From Mastigamoeba balamuthi (taxonomy: Eukaryota; Evosea; Mastigamoebida; Mastigamoebidae), in assembly GCA_902651635.1 (NCBI GenBank), contig CACRSC010000033.1, positions 197,946 to 261,945 on the forward strand: a DNA stretch of 64,000 nt, read 5' to 3'. The notes beneath the pieces were generated by a model that did not search any database, had not been told where the DNA came from, and worked only from the letters and a program-made list of their open reading frames with translations. Of this stretch, positions 45,411 to 56,262 are shown piece after piece; the stretch's first letter is position 1, and every line of letters begins with the position of its first letter. The position numbers and the translations under genes were made by a program.

Positions 45411-45668
45411 GAGGCGTGTTGTCGAAGAGTTCTCAGTTCAGAACCGGTCGTGAATCGAATGTGAAGATGTGAGCAACAAAGAGCCTCAGCTTTTCTGTTA
45501 CACAGTGCGAGGTGTGGGCTGTCATCACAACTAGAGGAATCTCTCTGAGGTCCGCGTGGAGAAACGCACGACCGAGCCACGTCAGAAACACGTGTTCGTC
45601 GGTAGATGAGGTATTCTCCGCCCGAATCAAGGTGCAGATATTTGGATCACAGTGAACAGACCTGCAAC
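45411..45668. other. Intergenic region before the DNA glycosylase gene
   Basis: No gene recognised. The following gene's frame is open back to an ATG at 45606, which could be an alternative start. Confidence 0.3.
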
Positions 45669-46247
45669 ATGGCTGCATACAGTCGTGCGCACCTCGAGGC
45701 CTGCCGGGACAAGCTGCTGCCCGACATCCTGCCCGAAGGCCCCCTGAGGCTCCTGTTCGTGGGCATCAATCCGGGACTGTACTCGACCGCTGCGGAGGCT
45801 CCGTTTGCCCGTCCGGGCAACAGGTTCTGGCCCGCCCTCTCCCGCGCTGGCATCACGAGCTCGACCGTAGACGCCTCGCGGGGACTGCCCCCCGAGGTCA
45901 GCACAGAGCTGTCCGCCAAGGGCATCGGGTTTACCAACGTCGCCAAGCGCACGACAGCGAAGGCATCGGAGCTCTCCAAGGAGGAGCTGCGAGAGGGCGC
46001 CGAGGCCCTGAAGCGGCTCGTCAGCAAGCACAAGCCCGCCGTCGTCGCCGTGCTGGGCATCAGCACGTACAGGACGGCGTTCGGGCTGCCCAAGGCGGCC
46101 AAGGGCAGGCAGCAGGAGCACGAGAGCCCGTTCGAGGGCACCGCGACATACGTCCTCGGTAACCCCTCGGGCCTCAACGCGCACGAGACCGTCTCCAGCC
46201 TCGCCGACGAGTACGCAGAGGCAGCGCGAGAGGCTGGGGTCATCTGA
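45669..46247 (+). CDS. mug: Mug/TDG-type mismatch-specific DNA glycosylase
   Basis: 192 aa, intronless. Motif A (GINPGLYSTAAEAPFARPGN, then RFW) and motif B (NPSGLNAH) are those of family 2 uracil-DNA glycosylases, which remove uracil or thymine from G:U and G:T mismatches. The catalytic Asn is in GINPG. The length is close to the bacterial Mug enzymes (about 170 aa) and much shorter than animal TDG, so a bacterial-type origin is likely. The start at 45669 places motif A at the usual distance. A longer form from 45606 is possible. Confidence 0.9.
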   Translation: MAAYSRAHLEACRDKLLPDILPEGPLRLLFVGINPGLYSTAAEAPFARPGNRFWPALSRAGITSSTVDASRGLPPEVSTELSAKGIGFTNVAKRTTAKASELSKEELREGAEALKRLVSKHKPAVVAVLGISTYRTAFGLPKAAKGRQQEHESPFEGTATYVLGNPSGLNAHETVSSLADEYAEAAREAGVI

Positions 46248-46340
46248 GCTGGGCCTAGAACGCCGCGTTAACAGGGCGAGTCTATTGTGTTCATTCCGCC
46301 CTGCGCGTGTTGGTGCGAGTGCGTCCCGCTACTAAGGGCT

Positions 46341-47397
46341 TCAGAAGGTCGGGAAGATCATGGTGCTCTCGATGCCGCACTCGTTGGTGCCGCGGCGCAT
46401 CATGAAGAGGCCGTTGTTGCCCCAGTCCTCGCCCCAGGAGTTGGCGACGAGCCAGTACTTCTCGACCTCGCCCCTGACACGCATCTCGCCCCACCCGTAC
46501 AGCTTGACGACGTGGCCCCCGCTGTACTCGCCGGTGACGTGGTGGTAGACGCCGCCGTTGTACGCCTTGAAGTCCTTGTAGACGGTGAACGAGGCCGAGC
46601 CCGGGCCGTTGTGGTAGATCTCGCTCATGATGGCCGCCTCGCCCCGCACAGTCCTGTAGCCTTCGCTCTTGGTCTTGTTCGTCTCCCAGGCGGTCGTGCC
46701 GTCCTGGCAGGTCCTCTTGCACTCGGGCGACTTCTCCGCGTCGGGCCAGTAGTCGGGGATGTACGAGTCGTACGGGGCGCAGGCCTCGGAGACGAGGCCA
46801 GTTTGCTCGAAGTAGCGCATGGCGCAGTACGAGTTGGAGCCGCCGCAGCCGCCGCAGCCCGAGCAGAACGCCACGTCGGCGGCAGAGAGCTGAGTCTTCT
46901 GGCCGGTGGCCAGACAGAGGCGGTCCGACATGGTCTGGATCGACCCCACGGCCCAGCAGCTGCCGCAGTGCTTCTGGTCGCGGATGTTCTTCATGATGTC
47001 CCTGCAGTCTGTACCCGATAGAGCCCCACACAGCGAAGTCAGCAACAGGAACATGCAGCCCCGCAGTCCCCACACTCCCGCAGGCCGTGTTTCCTGATCA
47101 GGAGGGAGAGTACGCACTGGCGAAGCGGGGCTCGGCGAGGGCGTCGAACGACAGGGGGAGCTCGGAGCGAGGGGTGACGGTCTGCTCCGAGGGCTGGCTG
47201 TTGTTGTCCGCGAGCTCGGCGATGGAGGGGAGGGGCCTGGCGAACGCGAGCCTCTCGGTGGCGATCTTGGCAGAGACCGAGTCGGCGTCAGCGTACCACG
47301 ACGCTGCCGCGCCGTTGACGATGGCCGCGATCTCGTGGAGCGTCTGCGCGTTCGCGACGAGCGCGAGGGCCAGGCAGGCAAACAGCGCCTTGGGCAT
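46341..47397 (-). CDS. Papain-family (C1A, cathepsin B-like) cysteine peptidase
   Basis: Two exons (47397-47114, 47001-46341; intron 112 bp) encode 314 aa. A signal peptide (ALFACLALALVANA) and a short propeptide precede the mature domain. The catalytic site is complete: Cys in RDQKHCGSCWAVG, His in YSGGHVVKLYGWG and Asn in WLVANSWGEDWG. Clustered cysteines (CSGCGGCGG) follow the cathepsin B pattern. It is probably lysosomal/phagosomal or secreted. The reconstruction across the intron restores the continuous RFASADIMKNIRDQK sequence. It converges on the glycosylase gene 93 bp away. Confidence 0.9.
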
Positions 47398-48013
47398 TGG
47401 GTTGAGAGAAGACAGCCTTTCCGCCTTTCAGTTGAGTACTGACAAAAAGACGTGACGCCAGAACAAATGCGACCGCTTTTATGCCGGGGCTGGCGATGAC
47501 GTCACACTCGGCTTTTCTCGCTTTGACCTCACCGGCGACCTGCGGGGGGAGAAAGTGCATCCCGCACCCCCCGCACCCACACCCTCCGGTATCCTTCCGG
47601 TTCTGGGACGTCTCACGCGAGTCCTTGGTTGGCCCCCCAACCGCGTGCTGGCCTGGTGCGCGCGGTGCGGCGGCATGGTCTCAAGATGTTGTGGCAAAAC
47701 CCGTGGTTTCTCGATTATTTCTGGCGAGAGAAGAGAACGGGAGACGACAAGTCAGCAGCGGAAGACACCCTCCAGAGACCGAGCAGCACAGCACGGGAAC
47801 CTCGGTGGGTACCTCCCTACGCGAGTAGAGCATCATTTGGTGATCTGTCTGTGTTTCACACTCTCTGTGCTTCAGAGTTGTTGTGCTGTAGGGTCCATTC
47901 CTCCATTTCGGGTATCAACAACGAAAGAGCGGGAAAAAAGCTGTGGGGCAGAGCACTGGAGCAGCCCAGCAGCACAGCCACGTGCAGGCAAAGGCAGAGC
48001 GCAAACAGGACAA
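47398..48013. other. Intergenic region between two cysteine-peptidase genes
   Basis: Upstream of the cathepsin B-like gene and downstream of the next peptidase gene on the same strand. No gene recognised. Confidence 0.3.
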
Positions 48014-49376
48014 CTAGACATTGTGCAGCTTTGCCGTCCGCGAGCGTATCACAAACGCCACGCAGGCCACTGCGGCAGCAGCGCCCACGGCGAGGCAGCC
48101 GACCCCGAAGCCCCTCGAGGACTCACCGCGGTCGTGCTGCCGCCACGACACGCCGAGGACAGCGCGGCGCGAGAGATCGCACGAGCCGGCGCCCCTCCTG
48201 AGCCTGAAGAGGCCGCCGTTGCCCCAGCTGCTGCCCCACGAGTTCTGCAGCACCCAGAACGTTCCGCTCTGGTCGGACCCCCAGCCCACGAGCAGCGCGA
48301 CGTGGTTCGTGGTGCCGGAGCACTCGGACCCTGTTTTTGGTTTCGGTGTGTGTCACTGTTATCCGTCGGGTGGTACTGCGCTATGGTGTGCGTACGGCCT
48401 TCGAGAACGCCCGCCGTGAACGGGGGAAGATCGTCGGCATCGATCTCGACGAGCACGGGACCGTACCGTAGTAGGCTCCGTTCGAGAGCATCCTCGCTGA
48501 ATCTGTCCGAGAAGAAGCGCAAGGGGGAGTTGTCCTTGAGGTCGCCACACATCCCGTTCGCCGCCCCAACGCTGCCCTTGGCGCCCGAGGGAGCACGGGC
48601 CCCTCCCAGGACCGCGAGGGCAGAGGAGAGGGTGTGGTTCTGGCACGCGGCGCCCGAGGCGCACTGCAGGAGATCGTGTATCTGCAGGGCGTCGCTCTTC
48701 CCGGTCTGGTGGTGCTGGGTAGCTTCCAGCAGCGAGGCCACAGCAGCAGCCCACCCGCAGTTGAACTCTGTGACTCGGTGGGTCAGTGCTGGGGGGGGGG
48801 GGCCCTGCCATCAGACGTACTGCGAGCACTGACGTCCCCGAGGTGGCTTGCCATCCAGGTGTCCGGGAGGGACCCCGTCGCGCTCTCAGGCGCCCTGTGC
48901 CGAGTGGCTGGCTGGGCTGCAGGCAGGGCCGTGGCGTCCCAGCCAGCGACGAACACGTCCCGCCGGAGCTCGTCGAGCGAGAGGTGTGCCCACTGGCTTA
49001 CTTCGAAGTGGGCTGACCGAGCGCCCTCGTTCAGTGTCGCGACCTTGGCGACGCTCGCCTGGAAGATCTGCAGGCGTCGCGCGTCTGCGAACCGCCGGTT
49101 TTCGTCAGGAGGTGCACCGAATATCAACTGCACCCTACGGCGCTGGCTTGCCTTCATCTGCCGGGAAGGAGAGTGCGTGGCGAGACTTGAATTGTTTCTG
49201 GGAGACACCGCGTGCGTCAGCGAAGCTTCACACGGATACTTGCTGGTGCGCACCCACTGGTAGCCGATCTCGTCTTTATTGCACCCGCAGCCCGAAACAG
49301 TAGCCACAACGGAGCACACAACGAAGAAGGCGAGAACCAGCAGCGCTGGCGACTGGCGGTGCTCCGCGCGCGCCAT
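48014..49376 (-). CDS. Papain-like membrane-anchored protein lacking the catalytic cysteine
   Basis: Three exons (49376-48821, 48767-48396, 48330-48014) encode 414 aa. A signal peptide, a lengthy pro-region of the I29 inhibitor type (DARRLQIFQASVAKVATLNE) and a papain-like domain are followed by one C-terminal membrane span (GVGCLAVGAAAAVACVAFVI). The active-site loop reads KFNCGWAAAVASLLEA, where papains have NCGSCWAF. Thus the Ser-Cys pair, including the nucleophile, appears deleted, while His (TTNHVALLVGWG) and Asn (VLQNSWGSSWGNGG) remain. The loop is encoded right after an intron acceptor, so a different splice site could in principle change this. As read, it is a pseudo-peptidase. Confidence 0.75.
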
Positions 49377-49487
49377 CAGTCTTTCCTGAGGGCAGGGAGG
49401 AGATTCCGAAGAGGAAAGATAGAAGTATCCGAGATTTACCGGTCGGTATCTCCTGGTTTGGTGTTCGGACTGACAGGCCGAGGTGGT

Positions 49488-52400
49488 CTAGTGCTTGCTC
49501 CGAGAGGTCGAAGACGACGACGACGACGATGACTGCGACTGAGGCTGCGTCTGCGACTGAGACCCACCAGAGCTCGACGATGGCAGCGGCCCAGTGGCGG
49601 TCCCCGTCGACGTCCTCGCAGGGGCTGCGGCAGGCCTGCTTGACGTCGACGACGACGACGACGACCCAGCCGCCGTCGACGTGCTCGTGGTGGCACGGGG
49701 CGCCTGGGCGGTGGTCTTCGCCGCCGGCGACGCCGTCGAGACCGGCGCTGTCCTCGCGGGAGCCGCGCCCGATGACGTCGCAGGCCTCAGCGGGCTCGCC
49801 GACGCTGCCGCCGGAGCGGTCGCTGGTCTTGCTGCAGTCGTCTGCGATGCGCTCGGCGCGTCAGCCGCCGGCTTGTGCGCTGCTCCCGCCGCGGGCGCTG
49901 CGGCTGCAGGAGGAGCGCTCGGCACAGAGGTCCTGCGCAGCGAGGGGGCGGCTGCAGGCGCTGCGGGTGCACTCGCGTGCGCGTCGCCGCTGCCGTGCTT
50001 GGCAGCCGCGGCCGTCTGCGTCCCCGTCGGGGCCGGCGCCGCTGCTCCTGCCTTCGCGTGTGCCGGCGCTGTCGCTGGCCTCGGCTGCGCTGCTGCCGCT
50101 GCCGGCTGCACCAGCTTCGGAGGCGCCGCTGCGTGCGCCTGTCCCGCCGCCGTGTGCTCCGCCGTCTTCTGTGCCGTCGGCCCATGCGCAGCCTGCGCGT
50201 GTGCTGCCGGGGCTTTCGGCGTGGGCGCGTGTGCAGCCGGCGCGTGGGGGGCAGAGGAGTGCGCAGTTGCGGCGTGCGGCGCTGCGGGGTGCGGCACTGC
50301 GGCGTGGGGCGCAGGCGCGTTAGATGCCGGGGCGGCCGTGCCCGTCTTGTGGTGCTGCTGCTCCTCCACGCGCGGCCGCTTGGCAGCCTGCAGAACCGGC
50401 GGCTGCGTCTGCGCCCGTTGCGGCTGGGTCTCCGTCTCCTGTCTCGGGCGCTTCTTGTCGTGCTCCACTGTGGTCGCCGTCGCTGCCGGAGGCGCGTGCG
50501 GCGGGGGCATCGCAGCAGCGCTTGCCGCGGGCTTGTCGTGCTGCTGCGGCAGCGGCTGCCTGGCTGCTGCGTGGGCGCTCTGCGTGGGGGTCGCTGGTGC
50601 TGGCGGCTCTGTGGGCGTCCCGGGCTCCTCTCCTTCTTCCCTCACCTCTCCCATCTCCACATNTCCTTCCTCCCTCACCTCTCCCATCTCCACATCCGAG
50701 CTCTGCGACACCGGCGGCGCTGGCGACGCTGCAGGCGTGGTTGACTCAGAGGGCACCTCTGACACGGACGCACTCGGTGGCTCCGGCGCAGAAGACGACG
50801 TCGGCGTCGCAGGCGCGGCTGAGGCGGGCGTGGCGGAGGCTGCTGCTGCGGCGGCGGGCGCTGACGGGGCCCTGGGGACCACCGCCGACGGCGGGGGCGC
50901 GCCCACGAGCGAGTTGACGCTGCCCGAGCCGAGGATGTCGGACATCGAGTGCAGGCGCTGCAGCGAGGCGAGGCGCATGAGCTTCCACGAGTGCATGAGG
51001 TAGCGCTCCGACGTGGGCAGGTCGTCCGTCGGCCGCGCCCTGGTGAACTCGTCGAGCTCCGGGGGCGTCACGGGCTGGCGCACAGAGGCAACGTCGCTGG
51101 TCGTCTGGCTGACGAGCTGGTCCAGCGTCGACCGCGCGACGCGCCTGAGCGCCCGGACCTGCGGCTCCTCCTTGGGCTGCTCCGACGCGGGCGCGTTCCG
51201 CTGGGCCTGCTTCTCCTTCTTGGCCTCGTGCTTGAGCGCAGCCTGCATGTTTGTCTGCCCAGCGCGCAACGTTCGCTCAGGGTGGCGCGTAGGGGGCTGG
51301 TGGTGGACGGCGCTGCTGTCGCCGAGGCGCGCGGTGTGCTCACCCAGACCTCCTCGTCCTGGATGACCGACATCACGTTGTACGCGAACTGGTCGCCGTC
51401 GGGCTTGGTCGACATGAGCGCGTCCGACACCTGCTTGGCGTAGTCGTTGATCCTCGGCGCCACGTCTGCGCGCGCGGCCCTGGCGACCGTCCCGAGGTAC
51501 ATCGACAGCTGCACGAGCAGCTGGCGCAGGAACGTGTGGTCCCGCATCTGCAGCGAGAACAGCCGCGGGCTCACCAGCAGCTGCGGGTAGAACTCGGCCG
51601 CCGCGGCGTCGGGCGCCCCCGACGACGACGACGACGACGACGCGCACGGGTCCACCGACGGCGGCGGCTTGGTGCTCAGCTGCGCCCGGACCGCGCCGAG
51701 CACCGCGTCGACGAGCGGCGAGGCCGCGTCCCACTGGTCGATCGACGGCGCGCGCAGCATCTCCTGCAGCCTCCTGACGCTCTCGTACAGCGTCGACGGC
51801 CCCTCCTCGCCCGTTGCGTCGCCCATCTGGACGTCCTGCGGGACGTCCTCCGACTGCTCCAGCAGCGGGGGCTGCGGCGGCTGCGGCGAGAGGCCCAGCG
51901 AGGGGTCCGGGTAGAGGTGCGACGCCAGCGCGAGGACCCTGCCGCTCAGCACGTCGTCGCACCCGCGCGAGCGCCGCAGCAGGTGCATCAGGGGCCCCAG
52001 GACCAGCTTGCCCTTGCTGCCCGCGGCCGCCACGTCCAGCAGCGCCGGCGCGAACTTCTCCAGCACCGCCAGCGCGGCGCGGCACCGCGTCAGCGGCTGG
52101 CTGTCGAACAGGTCGTCCATCAGCGTCGACAGCAGCGCTGGCTCCACAAGGCCTGCGATCGGCGTTCAGGAATGCCGTAAGCGCACAAAGAAGAAGAATT
52201 GAATTGGGCCACTCAATAAATTTGAATTCAAATTGATTGCGACACGCGGATACATTGTGTCGGGAGTTCCTGGGTGGACGTACCGGTGCGAGAGAGCTTG
52301 AACGAGAGGGTGAAGAGGTTGGAGACGTAGTCCCAGCGCGGGGAGTTGGCGGCGTCGTCGGGGGGCACGACGCTGAGCACCCAGAGCAGCGACGACCGCA

Positions 52401-52509
52401 GCGCGCCCTCGACCGAGGCGGGCGCGGACGCCGCGACAGCGACAGCCTCCTCCAGGCTCTGCTCGTCACCGGCGCACACGACCTTCTGTATTATATCGTT
52501 CAGCGCCAT
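49488..52509 (-). CDS. THOC1: THO complex subunit 1 (Hpr1/THOC1)
   Basis: Three exons (52509-52284, 52152-51344, 51254-49488) encode 933 aa. The middle exon has the family-defining region: a FYPQLLVSPRLFSLQMRDHT segment, then FLRQLLVQLSMYLG and DALMSTKPDGDQFAYNVMSV, matching human THOC1 (LLDLQL-NFRRYVLLQYLILFQYL-ENPPDGERF). A conserved SERYLMHSWKLMRLAS follows in exon 3. THO couples transcription to mRNA export in the nucleus. After about residue 560 the protein is a very long Ala/Pro/Ser/His-rich tail without domains, about 400 residues, ending in a Ser run. One base in a tandem 30-bp duplicate is ambiguous (50663). Confidence 0.8.
50633..50696. repeat. Short tandem duplication with ambiguous base
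   Basis: Two near-identical copies of about 30 bp (cctcacctctcccatctcca core), encoding EMGEVREEG twice within the THOC1 tail. The ambiguous base at 50663 lies at their junction, as expected where short reads collapse a repeat. The true copy number may differ. Confidence 0.8.
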
Positions 52510-52970
52510 CTTCGCACGAGGGAGCGCGCGCGTGTGCGTTTTCAGATTCGCCCGATTATTCAAGAGAATCCACCCTGGGGCAATATCTTCATTCCTACGA
52601 CCTCGCAATTGCTTTGTTCGTGCTCCTAGGAGACTGGGGACCGTCCGTAACTGAAGCCTACTGATATGAGGAGAGAGCTTCTCCCTGTGGAATACCATGA
52701 AAGTCATACGAAGCTCCCTCGTCTCAAGATCCCTCTCCTAACCCTCATACGGTCCGCTCCACACAGCGAACATACGGTTTGTGCTATGTCACAACACAGG
52801 GGAGCAGATTCAGAGCTGGTATTCAGGAACCACACGCATTTCCCAAAGTGCAATGGTTCTGCCCGTCAACAGGACATCATACCCACCCTGCCCATGCCCC
52901 CGTGCGATGGCGCGCGAGTGATACGAGAAGTGGTGCTGCCGTTTGGTGTTGATCTGCGAGGGGAAGTGCT
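52510..52970. other. Intergenic region upstream of THOC1
   Basis: Between the THOC1 start and the 3' end of the PLP-enzyme gene. No gene recognised. Confidence 0.3.
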
Positions 52971-54432
52971 TCAGGAGAAGATCTTCCTGACGTTCTCCTC
53001 GCTGATGGCCTTGCGGTCGATGGTGGCAAAGGGCGCCAGCTGCTGGATCTTGCCGCCCTTGGCCCTGACGTCCGCGAACAGCCTCTTCTTGCCTCCGCCC
53101 GTGACGTTGCACAGCACCACGTCGCCCTTGGGTATCGCGCCCTGCCTCGCGGCCTTGACGAGCGCTGCCAGCGCCACTGCGGCAGCGGGGTCCACGTCGA
53201 TGCCCTCCGTCTGCTCGAACAGCTTGGCGGCCTCTGCGGCCTCCTCGTTGGTGGCGACGTGCGTGTGCCCGTTGCTCTCCTTGAGCGCGTCGTAGACGCC
53301 CCCGGCGATGGCGTAGGGCGGGTTGCGGTTCGTCAGCACGATCGCGCTGACCTGCGCGATGCGCCTGCGCGACTCCTCCTCGTCGGCCTTGAGCAGCGCG
53401 CGCGACCCCGCGAGCCACGCGTCGTGCATGGGCGCGAACGGCGCGTTCTGCACGAGGTGCAGGGCCATGGGCTTCTGAGAGCCCTCGAACCTCTGCGCGG
53501 CCTCCCACGCGGCCACGCCGCCCGTCCCGGAGCCCACGGCCTGGAAGTAGTGCCCGGGGGCCTTGCCGCCCAGCGCGTCGATGGCGGCCAGCGTCGCCAC
53601 GCCCATGCCGTCCCTGCGCGCGACGTTGCGAGCGCCGCCCTCGGGCAGGAACCCCGGCATCTATTTGTTCACCAGCAAATCAATTGACGGATTGAAACTG
53701 AATTCGCGGCTTGGTGCCCCCCACCTTGGCGATGATGTCGGCGACGCGGATGGCGTCGCTGTAGTCCGCGCCGTCGCCGACGACGGCGATGAGCCTCACC
53801 GAGTCGCTGAAGGGCTCGGGGGACCACAGGCTCTCGACAGAGGCCTCGGGGACGACGACGACCAGCGGGGCGCCCGAGCGGCTGAACGTCTGCGAGAACG
53901 CGCGCGCCGTGTTGCCCGCGCTCGCCACGACCAGCGTGCGGCGCTCCGACTCGGCGCCTGCCGCGTTCATGCCCGCCAGCCGCGCGTGCACAGACGAAGC
54001 CTCGAGCTCCTTGAACGTGCACGTCCCCATCGTCGCCCCGTGCTCTGCAGCAGCCAACCGTCAGTGCCAGGCCCTCCCACAGGCCCTCGAGTGCGCTGCT
54101 CGCTTACCGGGCCAGTAGCCGCAGAACGAGAGCCAGAGGTTGTCGAGGCCGATGGCCCGGCCCAGCGCCTCGGCCCTGAACGCGACGGGCGCCTTGGACG
54201 AGGGCGGCAGGAACGCGCTGGCACAGGGCAGCAGGTGCGCGTAGCGGTCGAGGGAGCCCAGCGGGTGCTGCGCCGAGGCCGGGGCGGGCGCCGGCGTGTA
54301 GACGGTGTAGAGCAGGGCGGGGCCGTGCGCGGGCTCAGAGTCGCACGCCAGGCGCCACGCGTGCTCGTCGCCCGGGTACTCGCGCCCGCACGCGCGGCAT
54401 TTGAGGACAAAGTGGTGGGTGCAGGTGCTCAT
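52971..54432 (-). CDS. Cysteate synthase / threonine synthase-like PLP enzyme
   Basis: Three exons (54432-54108, 54044-53725, 53660-52971) give 444 aa. The N-terminal CRACGREYP...WRLACDSE zinc-like motif and GPALLYTVY resemble cysteate synthases and related threonine-synthase paralogues. The PLP lysine lies in TMGTCTFKELEA. LVVASAGNTARAFSQ is the phosphate-side loop. EGGARNVARRDGMG and HYFQAVGSGTGGVAAWEA match the cysteate-synthase group closely. That enzyme makes L-cysteate from O-phosphoserine and sulfite for coenzyme M in methanogens. Its role in a eukaryote is not clear. Exon 2 is joined at gtgggg (53724), which removes an otherwise unexplained segment. A donor 36 bp further downstream is a possible alternative. 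Confidence 0.75.
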
Positions 54433-54654
54433 TCCGGTGCTGTTGTGTGTGGTCTGAGAGATTAAGATCCGGGCGCGGTTTGGTGATGACTCGCCATTTG
54501 TGACTGCATTTTCCGCCAGGTGGCGTGACACTGGAGAATCTGGGAACGGGGATCTCCAAATATCTGGGAGATATTGGGCAACTGATTTATTCTATTTCAC
54601 ACAGCTGTCTCAGCAAAACAAAACAAAAAAACCAAACCAAGTTTGTGAGGGGTT

Positions 54655-56105
54655 CTACATCCATCTCTTCCGTGAGGACGCGGCCACGACCCTGCTCTTC
54701 TCTTCGTCGCTGAGCCCGATGATTGCCGCTAGAGCAGGCAGAATGAGGCGCCGTTGCTGGTCGTCCGCCTCGAGGAAGCGGAGCAGCGAGTTGCGGATGT
54801 ACTCCACGTTGGGGCCCTCCTTGGCGTTTGCCTCCAGCTCCGCCAGCCTCTGCTGCAAAGCCCTCTCGGCCTTCTCGTGCTCCTTGGCAAGCAGGAGCAG
54901 TGAGCTGGCTGTGGTCCTCAGCTCTTCCGAGTGCATTGTCTCGAGCTCCTGGCAGATTCCGTCCCCGTGCGTTGTGGGCGTCCCTCGCTCGTCTGATGCT
55001 ATCAGCGCCTCCGCGGAGCGCCTGTCCGAGCGCGGTGGGCGCTTGGCCTCGCGGCCAGTCTCGTTGTCTTCTTGCTGGCAAGACGGCACAGCGTCCCTGA
55101 GCTTCTCCTCGAGGTCGGCGTTGCGCTTCTCGGCGGCCGACAGCCGCGCCCTGAGGCTGGACAGCTCGAGATGCAGCGTCCCCAGGGTCCGCGCTGCGTT
55201 GGCACAGGCTATCTCCGCTCTGACTCTCTCCTCGTGGGCCCTCTGCTCGGCGGCCGCCAGGCGCTTCTGGAGGTCCTTGATGACGGCCATCTCGTCGTGA
55301 GCCCTGCTGCTCGGGCTGGGGCATCGCGATGGGGTGCTTGACGTGCTTCTGTCGTCGACCGACCCGCCTGGCGGGGTGACAGAGAACGTTCCCGCCCCCG
55401 CTCGGGCCTGGATAGGGGACTCTGGCGCGGAGGTGGCCGAGCACATGTCCTCTTGGCGTGCGAGAACGGTCTCGAGCTCGGAGAGTCTGCTTCTGAGCGC
55501 AGGGACCAGCTCTGCGGCCGGTGTGCCGCCGGAAGAGCGGGGCCGGATCGAGGGGATGGCCGTGTGGGTGCTCGTGCCCCTGTGAGCTACGTCGTACGAG
55601 CGCCGGCTCTTCATCCGCAGGTAGAGGGCCTCCAGGTCTGCCGCGGCCTGAGACGTAACACACAGAAAAAATCAGTACTGTCTGAACGCATTTCCTTTTC
55701 CGGGTATTCAACTAGCGAGTCGAGTGCGTAACGGTATACCTTCTCGTACTTGCGGCGGAACACGTCGCGCTCCTCCGCAAGCTCCTCCAGCTGCTCCTGG
55801 TACGCGAGCTCCGCGGCGATTTTGATTTCTCGCGTGGCACGCAGCGCCTCTTCGAGCTCTTCTATCCGCTGGGCCGACGCGTGCGCGCTCGTCCGCGGGC
55901 GCAGAACACGCCCGGCCGACTCGCCACCGTAGGACCGGCTCCGCGCATCAGCCGGCGAGTCCTGCTCCGACTGAGCCACCAGGGAATGAAACAGTGCCGC
56001 CGTCTTCGCCTGCGTCTCAGATAACCCAGGAAAAATAGTAAAAATGAGGGGTGACTCACGTGCTTCCTTTATACACTGACTTGAAAGCGAGCTCTCTGAC
56101 GCCAT
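54655..56105 (-). CDS. GRIP-domain golgin-like coiled-coil protein, copy 1
   Basis: Two exons (56105-55740, 55647-54655; intron 92 bp) encode 452 aa. Several coiled-coil segments (RIEELEEALRATREIKIAAE; MAVIKDLQKRLAAAEQRAHE; EHEKAERALQQRLAELEANA) lead to a C-terminal NVEYIRNSLLRFLEADD...LPALAAIIGLSDEE. This matches the GRIP consensus (LEYLKNVVLKFL...LLPVLxxLLxfSPEE), which binds Arl1-GTP at the trans-Golgi. The conserved Tyr is present. A strong gtgagt inside exon 1 (about 56061) leads to an acceptor out of phase, so I read exon 1 through. The start is the first ATG. Confidence 0.7.
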
Positions 56106-56262
56106 GGAAATGGACTATTCGGTGACTCGTTTTTTCCAGCCACGCGCACGCGCTTGACAGCGGGGCATATCCAGAACACGAGGCTTGTACAAAGGGGTTT
56201 CTTTTATTACTCGACAACTAGAAACAGAAGAGCGAAACTACTGAGAGCTGACAGAGAACACA

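Noticed and set aside
49594-51003. 469-codon plus-strand Ala/Gly/Cys-rich frame opposite THOC1
   Set aside because: It mirrors the low-complexity tail of THOC1. The minus strand has the conserved core and matching introns.
56020-56070. Extra intron in the first exon of golgin copy 1
   Set aside because: The gtgagt donor is strong, but every nearby acceptor breaks the reading frame, so I kept the exon uninterrupted.
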